Assembly: GCA_030272155.1 (NCBI GenBank)
Contig: CP126200.1
Span: forward strand, 3,348,001-3,412,000
Length of the DNA: 64,000 nt
Reading direction: 5' to 3'
Source of the DNA: Tetradesmus obliquus
Taxonomy: Eukaryota; Chlorophyta; Chlorophyceae; Sphaeropleales; Scenedesmaceae
Positions 1 to 12,586 of this stretch are shown piece by piece. Numbering within the stretch: position 1 is the stretch's first letter; each line of letters starts with the position of its first letter. The translations under genes were made by a program, and so were the position numbers. The notes beneath the pieces are model-generated. The model saw nothing but the letters and a program-made list of their open reading frames with translations. It had not been told where the DNA came from and did no database searches.

Positions 1-3000
1 CGCAACATCACCAAGCTCGAAGGGGTGAGGGGCTGTCGGGGTTCAAGGGCTGACGTGTGGTTTTGATGTCCAAGGACAACAGCAGGCGACCCACTGTGGA
101 GCTTGTTGCATGCTAGCGGTTGGTCTGCAAGTATGTCACAGCATATGCTGCAGTGCCGATGTGATTGCAGGCAGAACAACATCGCATCAGTGATGCGGCA
201 TCATGCAAGCTTTCGTCAGTACTGAAGAGTGCTGATGCTTTCAGGTTCCCAATCAACCAATTGTGCAATCGACTAACCTGATTGTACAAGCACACGCCTT
301 GCGCGCCAGAATGTCGTGCAAGAGGTGCGCAAGGCAGGCCACCAACAGCCGTCGGCTTCAAGATTAGTCGTTGGCTGCATTTCTGACTGTGCAACGTCAT
401 GCCTTGCAGGAGGTGCGCAAGGCGCAGGCCGCCAACCGTGCGCGGCTTGATGAAGTGTAAGCTCTTGCTGCATGTCTCATGCTGGACCTGTGCATGTCTG
501 CGCCTGTTGTCTCACTGGAGGTGCGCAAGGCGCAGGCGGCCAGCCGTGCGCGGCTTGATGAGGAGCAGGCAGACTTGCCCTATAGTAACTCTGACCTGTA
601 GGACCTGTGTTTCTGCACTTACTGCATTGCAGGAGGTGCGCAAGGCGCAGGCAGCCAACCGTGCGCGGCTTGACGAGGAGCAGGCAGACTTGCCCTATAG
701 TAACTCTGACCTGTAGGACCTGTGCGTTTCTGCACTTACTGCATTGCAGGAGGTGCGCAAGGCGCAGGCCGCCAACCGTGCGCGGCTTGATGAGGAGCAG
801 GCAGACTTGCCTTATTGCAACTCTGACCTGTATGACCTGTGCATTTCTGCACTTACTGTTTCACAGGAGGTGCGCAAGGCGCAGGCGGCCAACCGTGCGC
901 GGCTCGACGAGGAGTACCGGCGGCTGGTGGGCAACCTGGTGGAGGCGCAGCAGCTGCGGGGCGGCGAGGAGTGGCTGGCCAATCCAGCACTGCCCGAGGA
1001 CATCGTGAGGGAGAGCATGCCGGGTGCGGCGCGTTGCATACACCTGCCAACAGCCTGCTTGAGTCGTCTTTGTTTGTGTGCTTCGCGGCGCTGAGCCTAG
1101 TTGCGGAGCAGCTCGCACCTGCTGGGCGGGCTCAAAGCCAGCGTGGCTGTTGTGACTTGATGCTCTTGCCAAGTTGCTGGCTTGCCTTAGTTTGCGCCCT
1201 GCTGCTGGCAGGTGCCACAGCGCAGCCAACTGTTGTCTCTCTTTGCATGCTTGCCACACGATGACGTCCTACGGGTGCCGTCACATTTGCCAAGCACATG
1301 TATAGAGCACCTTGTGCACAACAACCTCCTCCAAACGCCCAATTCTTTGCTCACCCTTCCCTCCCGCGCACCGCACGCGTACACATGCTTGCAGGCAACA
1401 TCAGGCGCGCAGAGCACTTTATTGGCTTCCTGCGGCGTTTTGTGGCGCACTTGTACGAGCGCATGCGCACGCCCGCGGTGGTGGCGGAGGGGCCCGCAAG
1501 CTTCCTGGGGGGCGTGCAGGCAGCAGTGGCAGTGGACGCAAAGACGCTACGGTGCGCGCTGGGCGGAGGTTACGTGAGGCTTAAAACCTGCTTATACCTA
1601 TGCACAGATTGCTGCTGCTACTGGTACTGCAGAACAACTGCTGGTACTTCTGCAGCTGCCTGCCTTTCTGGCTCCCCCCATCAGCGCTACAGCGTGCTTG
1701 CACCCTGGGTACCCAACCTCACCACCCGGCATCTCTTCATCTGACTTGCCGCTCAGGTTCTGCTACGACCGGCTGTCGTCGCTGTTGAAGACGCTGGAGA
1801 TCACCAACACCGACGACTTTGGGGCCATCCAGATGGTGGCGGACTTTGGCACGCTGCTGGGCACATACAGCAGGGGCTTTGCTGTCATCATCGAGCCGTA
1901 TGACGAGCGCTTGCCACACATACCAGACCCAGTGCTGCAGCTTAGGTGCGTGCTGACATGGCTCTGAGTGTACAGGATGTTGATGTGTGCTAGAATGTTG
2001 GTATTTGGGTCCTGCACGTCCTGCAGCTGCAGCTGTGCGCCAGAGACACCTGCGTGGGCTGTGCAGCTGCACCATGCATGTCACATGCATGTGCGCTTCT
2101 GCCACCCCTCCCCCCCCCCCCTTGTGCTTCTGCCTCACTCCAGCCCTGCCATCGTTGCGCCGCTGCTGCTCACACACATATGCTTCCGTCTACATGCTCA
2201 CCTCATGACTTGCCTCATCTGCTGCTGCCGCTGCAGCTGCCTGGACGCGAGCCTGGCGATGCGGCCTGTGTTCAGCCGCTTCCAGAGCGTGGTCATCACC
2301 AGCGGCACGCTGTCCCCCCTTAACCTGTACCCGCGCATCCTGGACTTCCACCCGGTCAGCATCGCCAGCCTCAACATGACGCTCACGCGCGACTGCCTCT
2401 GCCCGGTGGTGCTCACACGAGGCACAGACCAGGTGCGGCTGGCAGAGTGGTGGGGGGGGGGGGAGGGGGCAGGACGGATGGGAGGAGTTGGTTTTGTGTT
2501 GATTGCCGTGTAGGGCACAGAGTGATGATACTGACATGGGGTAAAAGGGCAGAGCTTGTCAGGTTGCAGCAAGGCAGCAGCAGTAGGTTGGCGCTGAGGA
2601 CAGCCGCCATCTTAGCTCGCAGTATATTCGCTTGTGCATGAGCAGCATGTGCGCAGTTGCACAATGTGCGCAGGTCATGCGCAGCATTCCTAGAGGAGGC
2701 CATTGCGTGCTCTACCTGCATGAGATGCACCTGCCGACGAGATGCTGTTCAGCTGGCCATGATTCTCATGTAACTACAACTACATAATGATTCACATAGC
2801 TTATTTCCTGCAGGTGTCTGTGTCCACGCGCTACGAGCAGCGCCTGGACGAGGGCAACCTGCGCAACTACGGGCGGCTGGTGGTAGAGCTGGCCACTGCC
2901 GTGCCTGACGGGCTGGTGGTGTTCTTCGTGAGCTACAGCTACATGGACTACGTGATCGCGCGCTGGCACGAGGACGGCATCCTGGCCGACCTCATGGAGC

Positions 3001-3943
3001 ACAAGCTCATCTTCATAGAGACGCAGGTGCGGCGTGACAGCGAGTGTCCAGAGCCGGATGCAGTGCGGCATGGCACTGTGTGCCATCGCATATTGTGTGG
3101 CGCGTTCCTGTGGTTGAGTGCAGCACAGCGTCGCAAGACTTGCCCTTGGTGTTGTTGACATGTTGTGTGGGCATGCTAGCAGCTTCATTAAACCGGAGCG
3201 CACATGTGTCCCGCAGCATGCTGCCATCTCAGCATTCATGTGCAGCACACACCTGATATAACACAGGGTGCAGCACCTGGTGCTGTCCTCCGTTGACTGT
3301 GCATACAGCCACAACTGTTAGCGTCAACCCCAATTATCTCTGCCTGCAGGACGTCATGGAGACCACGCTCGCGCTGGACAACTTCAGGCGCGCCTGCGAC
3401 GCGGGCCGTGGCGCAGTGTTCTTCAGCGTGGCGCGCGGCAAGGTGGCTGAGGGCATCGATTTTGACAGGCACTACGGCCGGGCTGTGGTCATGATCGGAG
3501 TGCCTTATCAGTACACGCTGTCGCGCGTGCTGCGTGCGCGGCTGGACTACCTGCGGGAGACATTCCAGATCAAGGAGAGTGATTACCTGGCATTTGACGC
3601 AATCCGGCAGGCAGCGCAGTGCGTTGGGCGCGTGATTCGCAGCAAGGCGGATTACGGGCTGATGGTGTTTGCTGACAGGCGGTACCAGCGGCACGACAAG
3701 CGTGACAAGCTGCCGAAGTGGATCACCAGCAACCTGAAGGAGGCGCACATGAACCTCAGCACGGACATGCTGATGGTTGTGACGCGGGAGTTCATGCGCA
3801 GCATGGCGCAGCCTGTGGACAGGGCGGCAGCAGGCAAGGGGCTGCTGAGCCAGGAGGCTGTGAATGCTATCTGGGAGCAGCAGCGGCAGCAGGCGAAGCA
3901 GGCGGGGTTGGGTGGCGGCAGCGTAGCAATGGAGGTGGGATGA
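1..3943 (+). CDS. XPD: XPD/ERCC2 5'-3' DNA helicase of TFIIH, C-terminal half (5' end outside window)
   Basis: XPD is the ATP-dependent 5'-3' helicase of TFIIH, acting in nucleotide excision repair and transcription initiation in the nucleus. Exons by phase-consistent splicing: 1-24, 867-1023, 1395-1551, 1757-1945, 2237-2432, 2814-3026 and 3350-3943 (TGA stop). The joined protein follows the family closely: [13 protein letters not shown] and [11 protein letters not shown] in the Arch region, [34 protein letters not shown] followed by [10 protein letters not shown], helicase motif V ([13 protein letters not shown]) and motif VI ([17 protein letters not shown]). The end ([15 protein letters not shown], then [11 protein letters not shown]) matches the normal XPD C-terminus and is followed by a short Gln-rich tail. 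Walker A and the Fe-S cysteines must lie upstream of the window. The intron after nucleotide 24 carries tandem copies of the next exon's start (separate entry). Family identity is certain; junctions are inferred. Confidence 0.95.
312..930 (+). repeat. Tandem array of partial copies of an XPD exon start (about 115-120 bp period)
   Basis: The true exon begins at 867 (GAGGTGCGCAAGGCGCAGGC). Its first ~45 bp, encoding [16 protein letters not shown], recur upstream at about 317 (decayed), 407, 512, 632 and 751. Copies at 632 and 751 are preceded by ATTGCAG like a real acceptor, and they share the following intron-like stretch (from GCAGGCAGAC to the next CTGTAGGACCTG). The copy at 407 changes after CTTGATGA, and that at 512 lacks the AG before GAGG. 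Copies are near identical, so the array is young or homogenised. Confidence 0.93.
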
Positions 3944-3988
3944 GGTTGATGATTTATTGGTTGATGATTTATTGGTTGATGATTTATT
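3944..3988 (+). repeat. 15-bp tandem repeat, three copies, directly after the XPD stop
   Basis: The unit GGTTGATGATTTATT occurs three times head to tail, starting in the base after the XPD stop codon, in the presumed 3' UTR. The stretch from here to the next gene at 4664 has no recognisable gene. A TGTAA motif at 4475-4479 is a possible algal poly(A) signal for XPD. Confidence 0.85.
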
Positions 3989-4663
3989 GGTTGATGGTTG
4001 TGCGTGTGCAAGCTGCTTGGGCGTTGTACTTGCGTTGATGCACTTGTCTTGAGCCTGAGCTGCACAGCACAGAAAGCTTGCCTTTGGTGCGTGCTGCATG
4101 TTGTGACTTGCTGCCAGTGCATGAAAGGCCTGTGTGCATGAGTGTTGCAGTGACAAATCAATTGCACATCTAGTCAACTGGTCACGTGTTGTTGGCGGTG
4201 GTGGTGGTGGTATCCCCAACAACCACACTAGTCTGGCTGTGCGTTACCGCAGCTGCCTGCATGCAGGCTGCGCAGCCAGCTGGTGTTCATGTGGCCACTG
4301 CGCAGCCCATATGCTCGTCTGGCAACGCCTTATTTGCATCACCCACAAAGATCGTGTTGCAGTGTTGTGGTTTGTGCCATGCGTGCTGAGAGATTGCACG
4401 CGGATTCATGACTGTGTTACAGGCCAACCAACTAGGGTTTTGTATCGAGGCCACTCTTGCAGTGCACGTGTATCTGTAATTGAATCAAAAACTGCTAGTT
4501 TGGTTCCTTACTTTAAGTGCTGCCGTGTTGGCGGTACGAAGCTTCTGCGCTGTGTGGTCAATCTCCAATCGACATCGCCTTGACCTGCACGACAGTCGCT
4601 CATATTATCACCAGTGACAAAATTTTCTGTTTTGAAACGGCTGTTTAGATACAAGCCGTGAAC

Positions 4664-7600
4664 ATGGGCTGCTGTGGGGGCGAAGAGCCGGAGAAGCAGG
4701 TGATTGCACTCTGTCGCCAGGCTGCAGCAGCAATGTAGAGGACGGGCGATGCAACAAACCCATTTACGCTATGAAATTACTTGTAGTTTTTGTGTGGTAG
4801 CTGCTACAGATGTCAGCTCGGCAAGCAGTACTGTACAGCATGTCAGCATGTGCTGGCTGCCACCCTTGGTGCCACTGTGCACGTTGCCTTGCACCCATGT
4901 ACATCAAGGCAGCACTGAGCAAACATGCACTGTAACGCTCTTGTTCCATGTAACATGTTTGCTTCAGGGAATGGTGGAGAACCGCAGATGCAGGGATGTC
5001 CTGTTCCTGCTGTTGTTTGTGGCCTACTGGGTGGGCATGTTCATTGTCTGTGGCATTGCTTTCCAGTCAGGTGAGAAGCCACTGCTTGCTTGCATTGCAT
5101 GTGTGAGGCACAGCAGCTGCATGCAACGAGATGAAATTAGATATCAGCTGTATAACGCAGCTGCCGCCCTTGAATGTCCCCTTGCGTGATTGCTGCCATG
5201 CCAATGACTGGCGTGCGCTGTTTCTGGCGCGTTTGCTGCTGCAGGCGATCCAAACAGGCTCATCTATGCCATCGACTCACGTGGTATGCTGTGTGGGTCA
5301 GTCAACACGTACGAGAACACCACCATCGACCTGACAGACAAGCCAAACCTGTACTATCTGAATGCACTGGACCTGCTCAAGGTCAGCAACCTGATGTACG
5401 CCAAGACCATCTGCGTCAGCAGCTGTCCTATGGTGCAGGAGCTGTGCAGCATTGGGCAGCTGCCATGTACCAGTAACGATCAGTACATGTAAGTAGCAGA
5501 GCACAGACAGCGCTGCGGTCCCGATCATCTGCAGCCACTTGAGATGCAGCAGCAGACCAGCGTGTGCATGCTGTTGGCGGCATGTCTTTCCCATAGCCTA
5601 TGCGCTGCATGGTGTTCATGACGCAGTTTTACAGCAGCCTATGCATCTGCGGCAGCTGCACAGCTGTGGCCTGTGCAAGGCAGCTGACGCCAAGAGCAGT
5701 ACATCATTGCAGACGGCTGTTGCTCTTCTTCTGTCCTCAGGTGCCCCTACTACCGCTTTGCTGAGGACAACCTGTATGGCAAGCTCAGCAGCGTCAACTC
5801 CACCGCAGCAGTGAACTACTGGGACCAGCTGCCAACAGCGCAGCTTGACAGCTGCGACGGCTCCTTCCTGCAAGTGAGCAAGCAGCAAGTGCGCCCTGCG
5901 ACAGCAACAGGCAGTAGCACAGCTCAAACACAGCAAGCGGCATTGGACCCTCCTGCCAGAAACGAGTGGCTGACCGGTGCTTCTTCATACACATACAGCA
6001 GCTGGCTGTCACATACGTTCTGATGCCTGCTGTGGTAATCCCTTTTCATAATTCCTGCTGTCCCGGTTGTGGCACTTCACAGGCTGCCCAAAGCACCGCA
6101 GGCCTGGACCTATCAGCGCTGGGTGTCAACGTGAGCATGTGCGACGTGGCGGCAGGCAGCAGCATTGGCGGCAAGTACCTGCAGGCACAGAGTCAGTTCC
6201 CAGGCAAGGGACCCTGCTATCCTGTATGGGCATCAACAGTGCCCTATTTCAACAGGTGCGTTGCTTGCAGCTGTATTGTCATCAGCGTTGTGCACCCTCC
6301 TGTGGCTGTTGGACTGCGCTCATGCACTGTCAGTCATTCAAAGCAGCGGTAACCAATGCAGCCGTTGTGCACATTGCTGTTGCAGTGCGTCATAAAACAA
6401 CAAGCATGCTCCCAGCTTCATGCCACAAATAATGTCTGCTTGCTGCTGCTGCAGGTGCTTCCCCAAGTTCCCTGAGAACTTCACCAGCAGCGTGTACTCC
6501 ATGATGGACACCACCAGCGGGGTGCTGCAGAGCGCGACCGGCACACTCAAGAATGCATTCAGTGCCACTGGGCCGCAGTTCAGCCAGCATGTCGCTGACA
6601 TCAGCAAGGGCGTGCTTATCATTGTGATAGGCGGCCTGGCATGCGGGGTGCTGCTGTCGCTGGTGAGTGTAGCAGCAGCCCTGCAGAGAAACCATCAGGG
6701 GCAGGGTGCAGGAGTAGCAGAGTCAGGTGCACAGCTTGCTGTGCAGTTGGCGCATCGCAGCAGCTAGCGGCGCGGCATTTGCAAGGGGCCAGGTGTATGT
6801 TGTTTGTACCTACTGCAATGTCTGTCAGCAAGCCAGCTGAGAAACACCGTGTCTGCTGCACTGTGCGTGCAGTTCTGGATGCTGGTCCTGCGCTACTTTG
6901 CCGGCTTCATGGTGTGGGCCACCATAGCTGTGGTGAACGCTGGCCTGGTGGGCTGCACCCTGTTTGCCTACAACACAGCAGGCATGCTGACACAGGCTGG
7001 GCAGTGGGGCGCAGCCATCTCAGCACAGTTGCCGCCGATGTCAGACCCAACAGGCGAGCAACGGGCCGGACAGCATGACAGGGTAACCTAGCGTGCTGCA
7101 ATTGCTGCAACCATCTTGGCGCGCACATCGTGCCCAATAACAGCAATTTTGAACATGCATGATCTAAAAAGCACCGACATATCATGGCATATACAGCAGC
7201 GTAACAAGCTTATGTTCGTTGCTGCTGCTGTGCAGGCATGACCAGAGAGAACTGGAGCTACATCGCATACGCCTTGACAGCTGTAGCCGCGCTGGTGTTC
7301 TTGCTGACGTTGGTCATGCTCAGCCGAGTGAAGGTGGCGATTGCATGCATCAAGGTACGTGCAGCATGCTGCTTCAGCACAGGGAGAAACAGATGCAGCA
7401 CAACATCAAACATGAGCTTCCAGGAATGCTGGAATCCTTGAGCAGTTGTCCGGCGGCCGCAGTCACTGCTTGCCTCTCTCGCCCATAGCAAAAAGCAACT
7501 AGCAAGCACCACATGTTAATCTTACGCTGTGTTGTGCTGTATGCTGCTGTGTGCTTGGCACGCACCATTTGCAATGCAGGTTGCCAGCCAAGCTGTGTCC

Positions 7601-9652
7601 ACCATGCCCTCCATCATGCTCTTCCCGCTGCTGCCCTTCATCCTGGAGGTGGGCCTCATCATCTACTGGGTGGCAGTCACAGCCGTGCTGTACAGCGCAG
7701 GCACTCCCACAGACCACTGGCGGCCCGCCACGCAGGACCTGCAGCCGCTCAGCCTCAAGGAGCTCATGCTCACCAACAGCAGTCAGCCCGCACCACCAGC
7801 AACATTGAAGCCTGACACCACCAACATGACCAGGACGGTGAGCGCTAGCAGACACAGCATTTGACAAGCATCAGGAGCACAGAATGCTGTCAACAGGCGG
7901 CGCTGATCAATCAGCACTTTCCCAAACAGGCTGCTGCACTGCTTCGCAGCATACAACATGGCACAAGCCTGCAGATTTGCAGTGTATGGGCCTCAGACTT
8001 GCGCAACTAATGGTCAAATATAGTATCTGGGGGGATGGACATTAACTCTGCGCTGCCTTGGTGCTGCTGCTGCTGTGCTTTTGCTGCTTCATGTGAGCAG
8101 GAAGTTATGGACCTGTGTGCCAACTCGCCTGACTGCTACATCAGCTACGACTGGGACAACAGGCTGATGTACGCCTTCATCTACCACCTGTTCGGCCTGC
8201 TGTGGACCAACCAGTTCATTGTCGGATTCTGCAGTGTGGTGGTGGCAGGCGCAGTGGCAAACTACTACTGGGCACGTGGTGACTCAAGGAAGTGAGCATG
8301 CTGGCTGGCCATTGCAACAGCTAGCTATGACTTACAGCAACAGGGGTGTTGCGCTGCAGGATGTCATGTACTCTTTGCAAAATTAGAGTACGCCAACTCC
8401 TTGCACAGCTTGCCAGGAGCATGTACACTGTCATGACAGAACCCGGCTGGCTTTTGCCCTTCATGCTTCCGTCCTCTCACCGCCAGCGCCGCCATGCGTG
8501 CCTGCTGTGCTGAGCGTCCGCGAACATCTGTTGTGCTTGCCGCCCGCAGCCAGCCCACCTTCCCTGTGCTCAAGGCCATGCGCAACACGGTCATCTTCCA
8601 CCTGGGCAGCATTGCCCTGGGCGCCTTCATCATCGCTGTCATCCAGTTCATCCGGCTGGTGCTGGAGTACGTGGACAAGAAGACGCGCAACCTGCAGCAG
8701 CAGAACAAGATCGCGCAGTGGCTGATGTGCGCCGTGAAGTGCCTCGTGTGGTGCCTGGAGAAGATCGTGGCGTTTATCAACAGGAACGCATTCATCCTGG
8801 TGGCAGGTGCGCTTGCCGACTAGCAGCTGCTGAACAGATGTGCATGCATGAGCTGCAAGCAGAACTCTTCGGCCCCTGTCCTGCAAGCAGTGTTCAAAAT
8901 GGCACAGGGTGCGCAGCTCCCGCCTGTTTACGAGTTGCCTTTCTCAACTGCTCCTGCTGCTGCTGTTGCCCACGCCTGCAGTCAAGGGCGGTAACTACTG
9001 CTCCAGCGCCGCCCGTGCGGTGCAGCTCATCGTGGCCAACGCGCTGCGCCTGGCTGCCGTGAACGTGGTTGGCGACGCGCTGCTGTTCCTGGGCAAGCTG
9101 GGCGTGGCTGCCTGCTGTGGCGTGGTGGCGTTTGCGATCAGCAACCTGGAGTATTACAACAACCAGGACAAGTACCCTGCAACCTACCTGTCCAGCGGCA
9201 TCATGCCTATTGCAGTGGCAGTGCTGGCAGGGTACATCGTGGCACAGGTACGGGCGGAGGTTGCATACAGTGGCATTATGTGATCAGCGATCCGCTGTGC
9301 TGTACTTGAGGGCAGCAAGGGGACTGTGGTGAAAGTGCTGGTAATCAGCGTAACACTGCACATGTGGCATTCAGCTGTGATGATGCTGTGAATGGCAGCC
9401 GCCTGGCTGCCTGGCAACGCTGCTACATGGCACCCAGTCACAAGCATGCACACTGCTGTCCTGCAGATCTTCTTCTCCGTGTATGAGATGGCCATCGACA
9501 CAGTGCTGCTGTCCTTCTGTGAGGACTGCGAGAGCAACAACGGCCACCCCAAGTGTGCACCGCCTCTGCTGCTCGAGGCGCTGGGCGAGAAGGCGCCTGT
9601 GGAGGCAGGGCAGGACGCGCACCACCCACAGAAGCCTCAGCGACACAGGTAG
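4664..9652 (+). CDS. Choline-transporter-like (CTL/SLC44) membrane protein
   Basis: CTL/SLC44 proteins are multi-pass membrane proteins linked to choline or ethanolamine transport. Thirteen exons join to 784 aa: 4664-4699, 4968-5070, 5245-5488, 5741-5873, 6083-6255, 6455-6662, 6873-7053, 7236-7354, 7580-7837, 8101-8291, 8550-8806, 8982-9247 and 9467-9652. The N-terminus MGCCGGEEPEKQ is CTL-like and could be N-myristoylated. It is followed by CRDVLFLLLFVAYWVGMF (TM1), a Cys-rich extracellular loop with several N-x-S/T sites, then about nine further hydrophobic segments. The conserved CTL core is recognisable: HLFGLLWTNQFIVGF, GSIALGAFIIAVIQFIR, CLEKIVAFINRNAFI and IFFSVYEMAIDTVLLSFCED. The tail is polar. 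Exon 7 only keeps frame if a GC donor at 7054 is used. Membrane location and family are secure; substrate is inferred. Confidence 0.93.
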
Positions 9653-10821
9653 AAAGAGCTGATTGTGGTGAAGGGTTGGGAGGCGGGCATGAGATGCATC
9701 GTGCCCGGCAAGGGCAGAAGGGTTGCCTGGAGATCGTAGGCACCTTTGCAGTGCAGAATGTACCTGTGAGCAGCGGCTGTGACCTACTGGCAATAGTGCG
9801 GTGGACACTGGTTTTTATTAATACTGAATCCGCATGCATGGTTGGGATCATTGCAAACGCCTGTAGTGGCAGTTACTGCTATTTAATAGCGAGGCCGGCC
9901 GTCATGTCAACCGTTGACTTTGACTGTGCCCTGCTACGTCAGGCCCTGAGGCTCAGCACAGTATGCTGGGCCTAGTAGGCTAGAATTTTTTGACACCGAT
10001 TACTCCAGCAGCATTGCATGTCAGCGCCTTCTTTTCGCATGCTGCAGGCTAGCTCCCTGGTAAATTCGGCAGACTGCATAAAGTGTGGTGTGCATGGCGG
10101 TGCTGAGGAGAAGGAGCAGTACATCAGTGCAGGTCTTTCTGTGGCTGGCGCAGCCATTGGCATGGGTGGAGATTTTAGAGGCAAGGCGCGGCACTGCTCT
10201 CTGATCGTCATTGATTGAGATGCGTATGGTGCGTTCAAACAGTGCTTGTCATTTGCTAGGGTTGTTTGATTTAAATCGAACAAGTGTTCTCCGACCCACG
10301 AGCACATGGCAGGCATGCCGAGCGGCAAATCTTACAACTGAAACGAATGATTGGACTGAGGACTGCATGGGGTTTCATGACCAACAGGACGTTCGTGTGA
10401 CGCCTCCGAGTGCAGCACTTGCTGTAGATAGGCATAGGTAGACCGCTAACACAGATCAAAACGACGATGAAGACAAATGAACCACATGACCACGGGCTGG
10501 AGGGGCTGCGATACTACAGAAGTGTGCTGCAGGTGCCTTTCAAAGCTGCACAGCTGCAGGAGGGGGCCCAGCTGTAGAGTGGGGCAGCTCTCGAGCATGC
10601 AACCAATGTCAAATTGGCGTGATTGCAGACTTACGCATGCAAACCAACGTCTGAAGTCCATCTAGGTGGAGGACCTGCTTCAGGGTGAGCTGTAGGATGC
10701 AGCGTATGTAAATCGATGATCACTGCTGCCGCTGCTGTTGCTGCTGGTGCTGCTCATGTCTCATGACCTGGCATTGCTGTGTTGCTCCAGCAGGACAAGA
10801 CTGCATCATGCAACAAAGTGA
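9653..10821. other. Intergenic stretch, no gene seen
   Basis: Between the CTL stop and the MSH7-like gene. Short open frames here lack splice context and family resemblance. I see presumed 3' UTR of the CTL gene followed by presumed promoter/5' UTR of the next gene; the true start of the latter could lie in this stretch. Confidence 0.5.
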
Positions 10822-12083
10822 ATGCTGATGCGTTGTCGTGCTCTCTGCTGTAGATGTTTCCTGCAAACACAGGGGGCTGGGCATCTTGCAGGAGCACCAA
10901 GGCCGGCACAGGCACAGCTGCAGCAAGGTGGCCGCCTTGACCGTGCAAACGGTGCCACTTCAGAGCAGCATCATGCTGGTCAACAGTGGCTTGTTCGGCA
11001 GCAGCAGCAGCAGGGTCATCGCCTGGCAGAGCCGAGTTCGCTGATGGCTTATTCCGACCAGCCTGTTGCTCACCAAGCACAGCTGCAGACAAGCCCAGAG
11101 CCCTGGCAAGCTCACCAGCAGCAACAGCAGCAGAACAAGCAGCAGCACCGCCAGCAGCATGTGCGACAGCATCAGCAGCTGCTGTCATCAAGTAGTTCAG
11201 CCTTGCAGGACATCAGCAACCAACAGCAGCAGCAGCAGCAGCAGCAGCAGGCAACAGCCAAGGGCAGCTGGGCATCAGGTGGGCCAGCAGAGGAGCAGCT
11301 CCTGCAAAGTCACCCAGCAGCTTGGCAGCAGCAACAGCAGCAGAGTTGCCAGCAACATTATCAGCAGCAGCCAAATCAGCAGCAGCAGCAACAATGGCAA
11401 CAGCAAGGGAGTGCTTGGGGCCATCCGCCACGCTCAAGAGCATTAGGCTCGGGCAGCAGCTGCTGTCCTGCAAGCAATGCTGGTGGCACAACTGTTACTG
11501 ACAGCACTCAGGCAGCAGCCCCGCTTGCAGGAAAGGGCGGCACATGTAATGACCTTGAGCTGGATTATAAGAGCTTGTTGGCGGACGATTGGATCCAGGA
11601 ACAGGACCAGCAACAGCCTCACCAGCAACAGCAGCAGCTGCTGCAGCAGGCACGTCCAACCCAGCAGCACCAGCAGCAGCAGCCACTGCAGAGAGCTGCA
11701 CTTGAAACGGGGTCAATTGCCGCAGGTAGCCATGGACCTGTTAGCCTCGGACAGCTGCTGCCTGGCATGATCAATCATGCACAGCGGCAGCAGCAGCAGG
11801 GGCAGCAGCAGCGGGGCCAGCAGCAGCGCGGGCAGCAGCAGCAGGGGCAGCAGCAGGCGCAGCAGTGGCAGCAAAGGCAGCAGGTACACTCTAGCAGCTG
11901 GGAGCAGCAAGCCAACCTGCAGCATGGCAACCAGGCACAAATGATGCCTGAGCAGCACAACCCGAGACAACTGCAGCAGCAGCAGCCTTCAAGGTATGCA
12001 CAAGCAAGGCAGGGGCTCCACAATGCCATTCCCAGGCCCGCTGCTGGCACAGGACATCCTGTGCTTGTGCCGCCAGAACAGCT

Positions 12084-12130
<47 letters not shown>

Positions 12131-12550
12131 GCCAATACCAGTACGAGCCCAAGCAGCAGCAGCAGCAGCAGCAGCAGCGCACACCCATCGACTGCCATGC
12201 TGTGCGTGCCAGGTGTGCACAGCTGCTGCACAAGCTGTCTCTTTTTGCAGCAGGAGATGATGACGTGCTGGAGCAGCAGGCACCAGCTGGCACTGGCAAC
12301 AGCTCCAGGCTTGCTGGTAACAGCAGGAGTGCAGGTGCTGCAGGCGCAGCAGCAGCAGGGCCTGCAGGAGGGGCCAGCAGCAAGCGCTGGCCATGGCTGG
12401 CTGCTGAGCGCAGAGATGCAGAAGGCAGGACACCAGGTGACTGAGTTGTTCGATTAGGCTGCTTCATGGGCGGCTTGCACTGGCCTGCGCCTCATAGTAT
12501 TCATGACACACCTGCAAAATGCTTGTTCAACATCGGGAGCTTTCTAACAT

Positions 12551-12586
<36 letters not shown>

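Noticed and set aside
1968-2513. 181-codon plus-strand frame in XPD
   Set aside because: Covers an intron read through into the real exon 2237-2432; the exon is already assigned to XPD.
3236-4228. 330-codon minus-strand frame over the XPD last exon
   Set aside because: Antisense to well-conserved XPD motifs V and VI; no family resemblance of its own.
11775-12467. 230-codon minus-strand frame opposite the MSH7 polyGln exon
   Set aside because: It only spells polyLeu/Cys/Ala from CAG complement; the plus frame joins in phase to a MutS domain.
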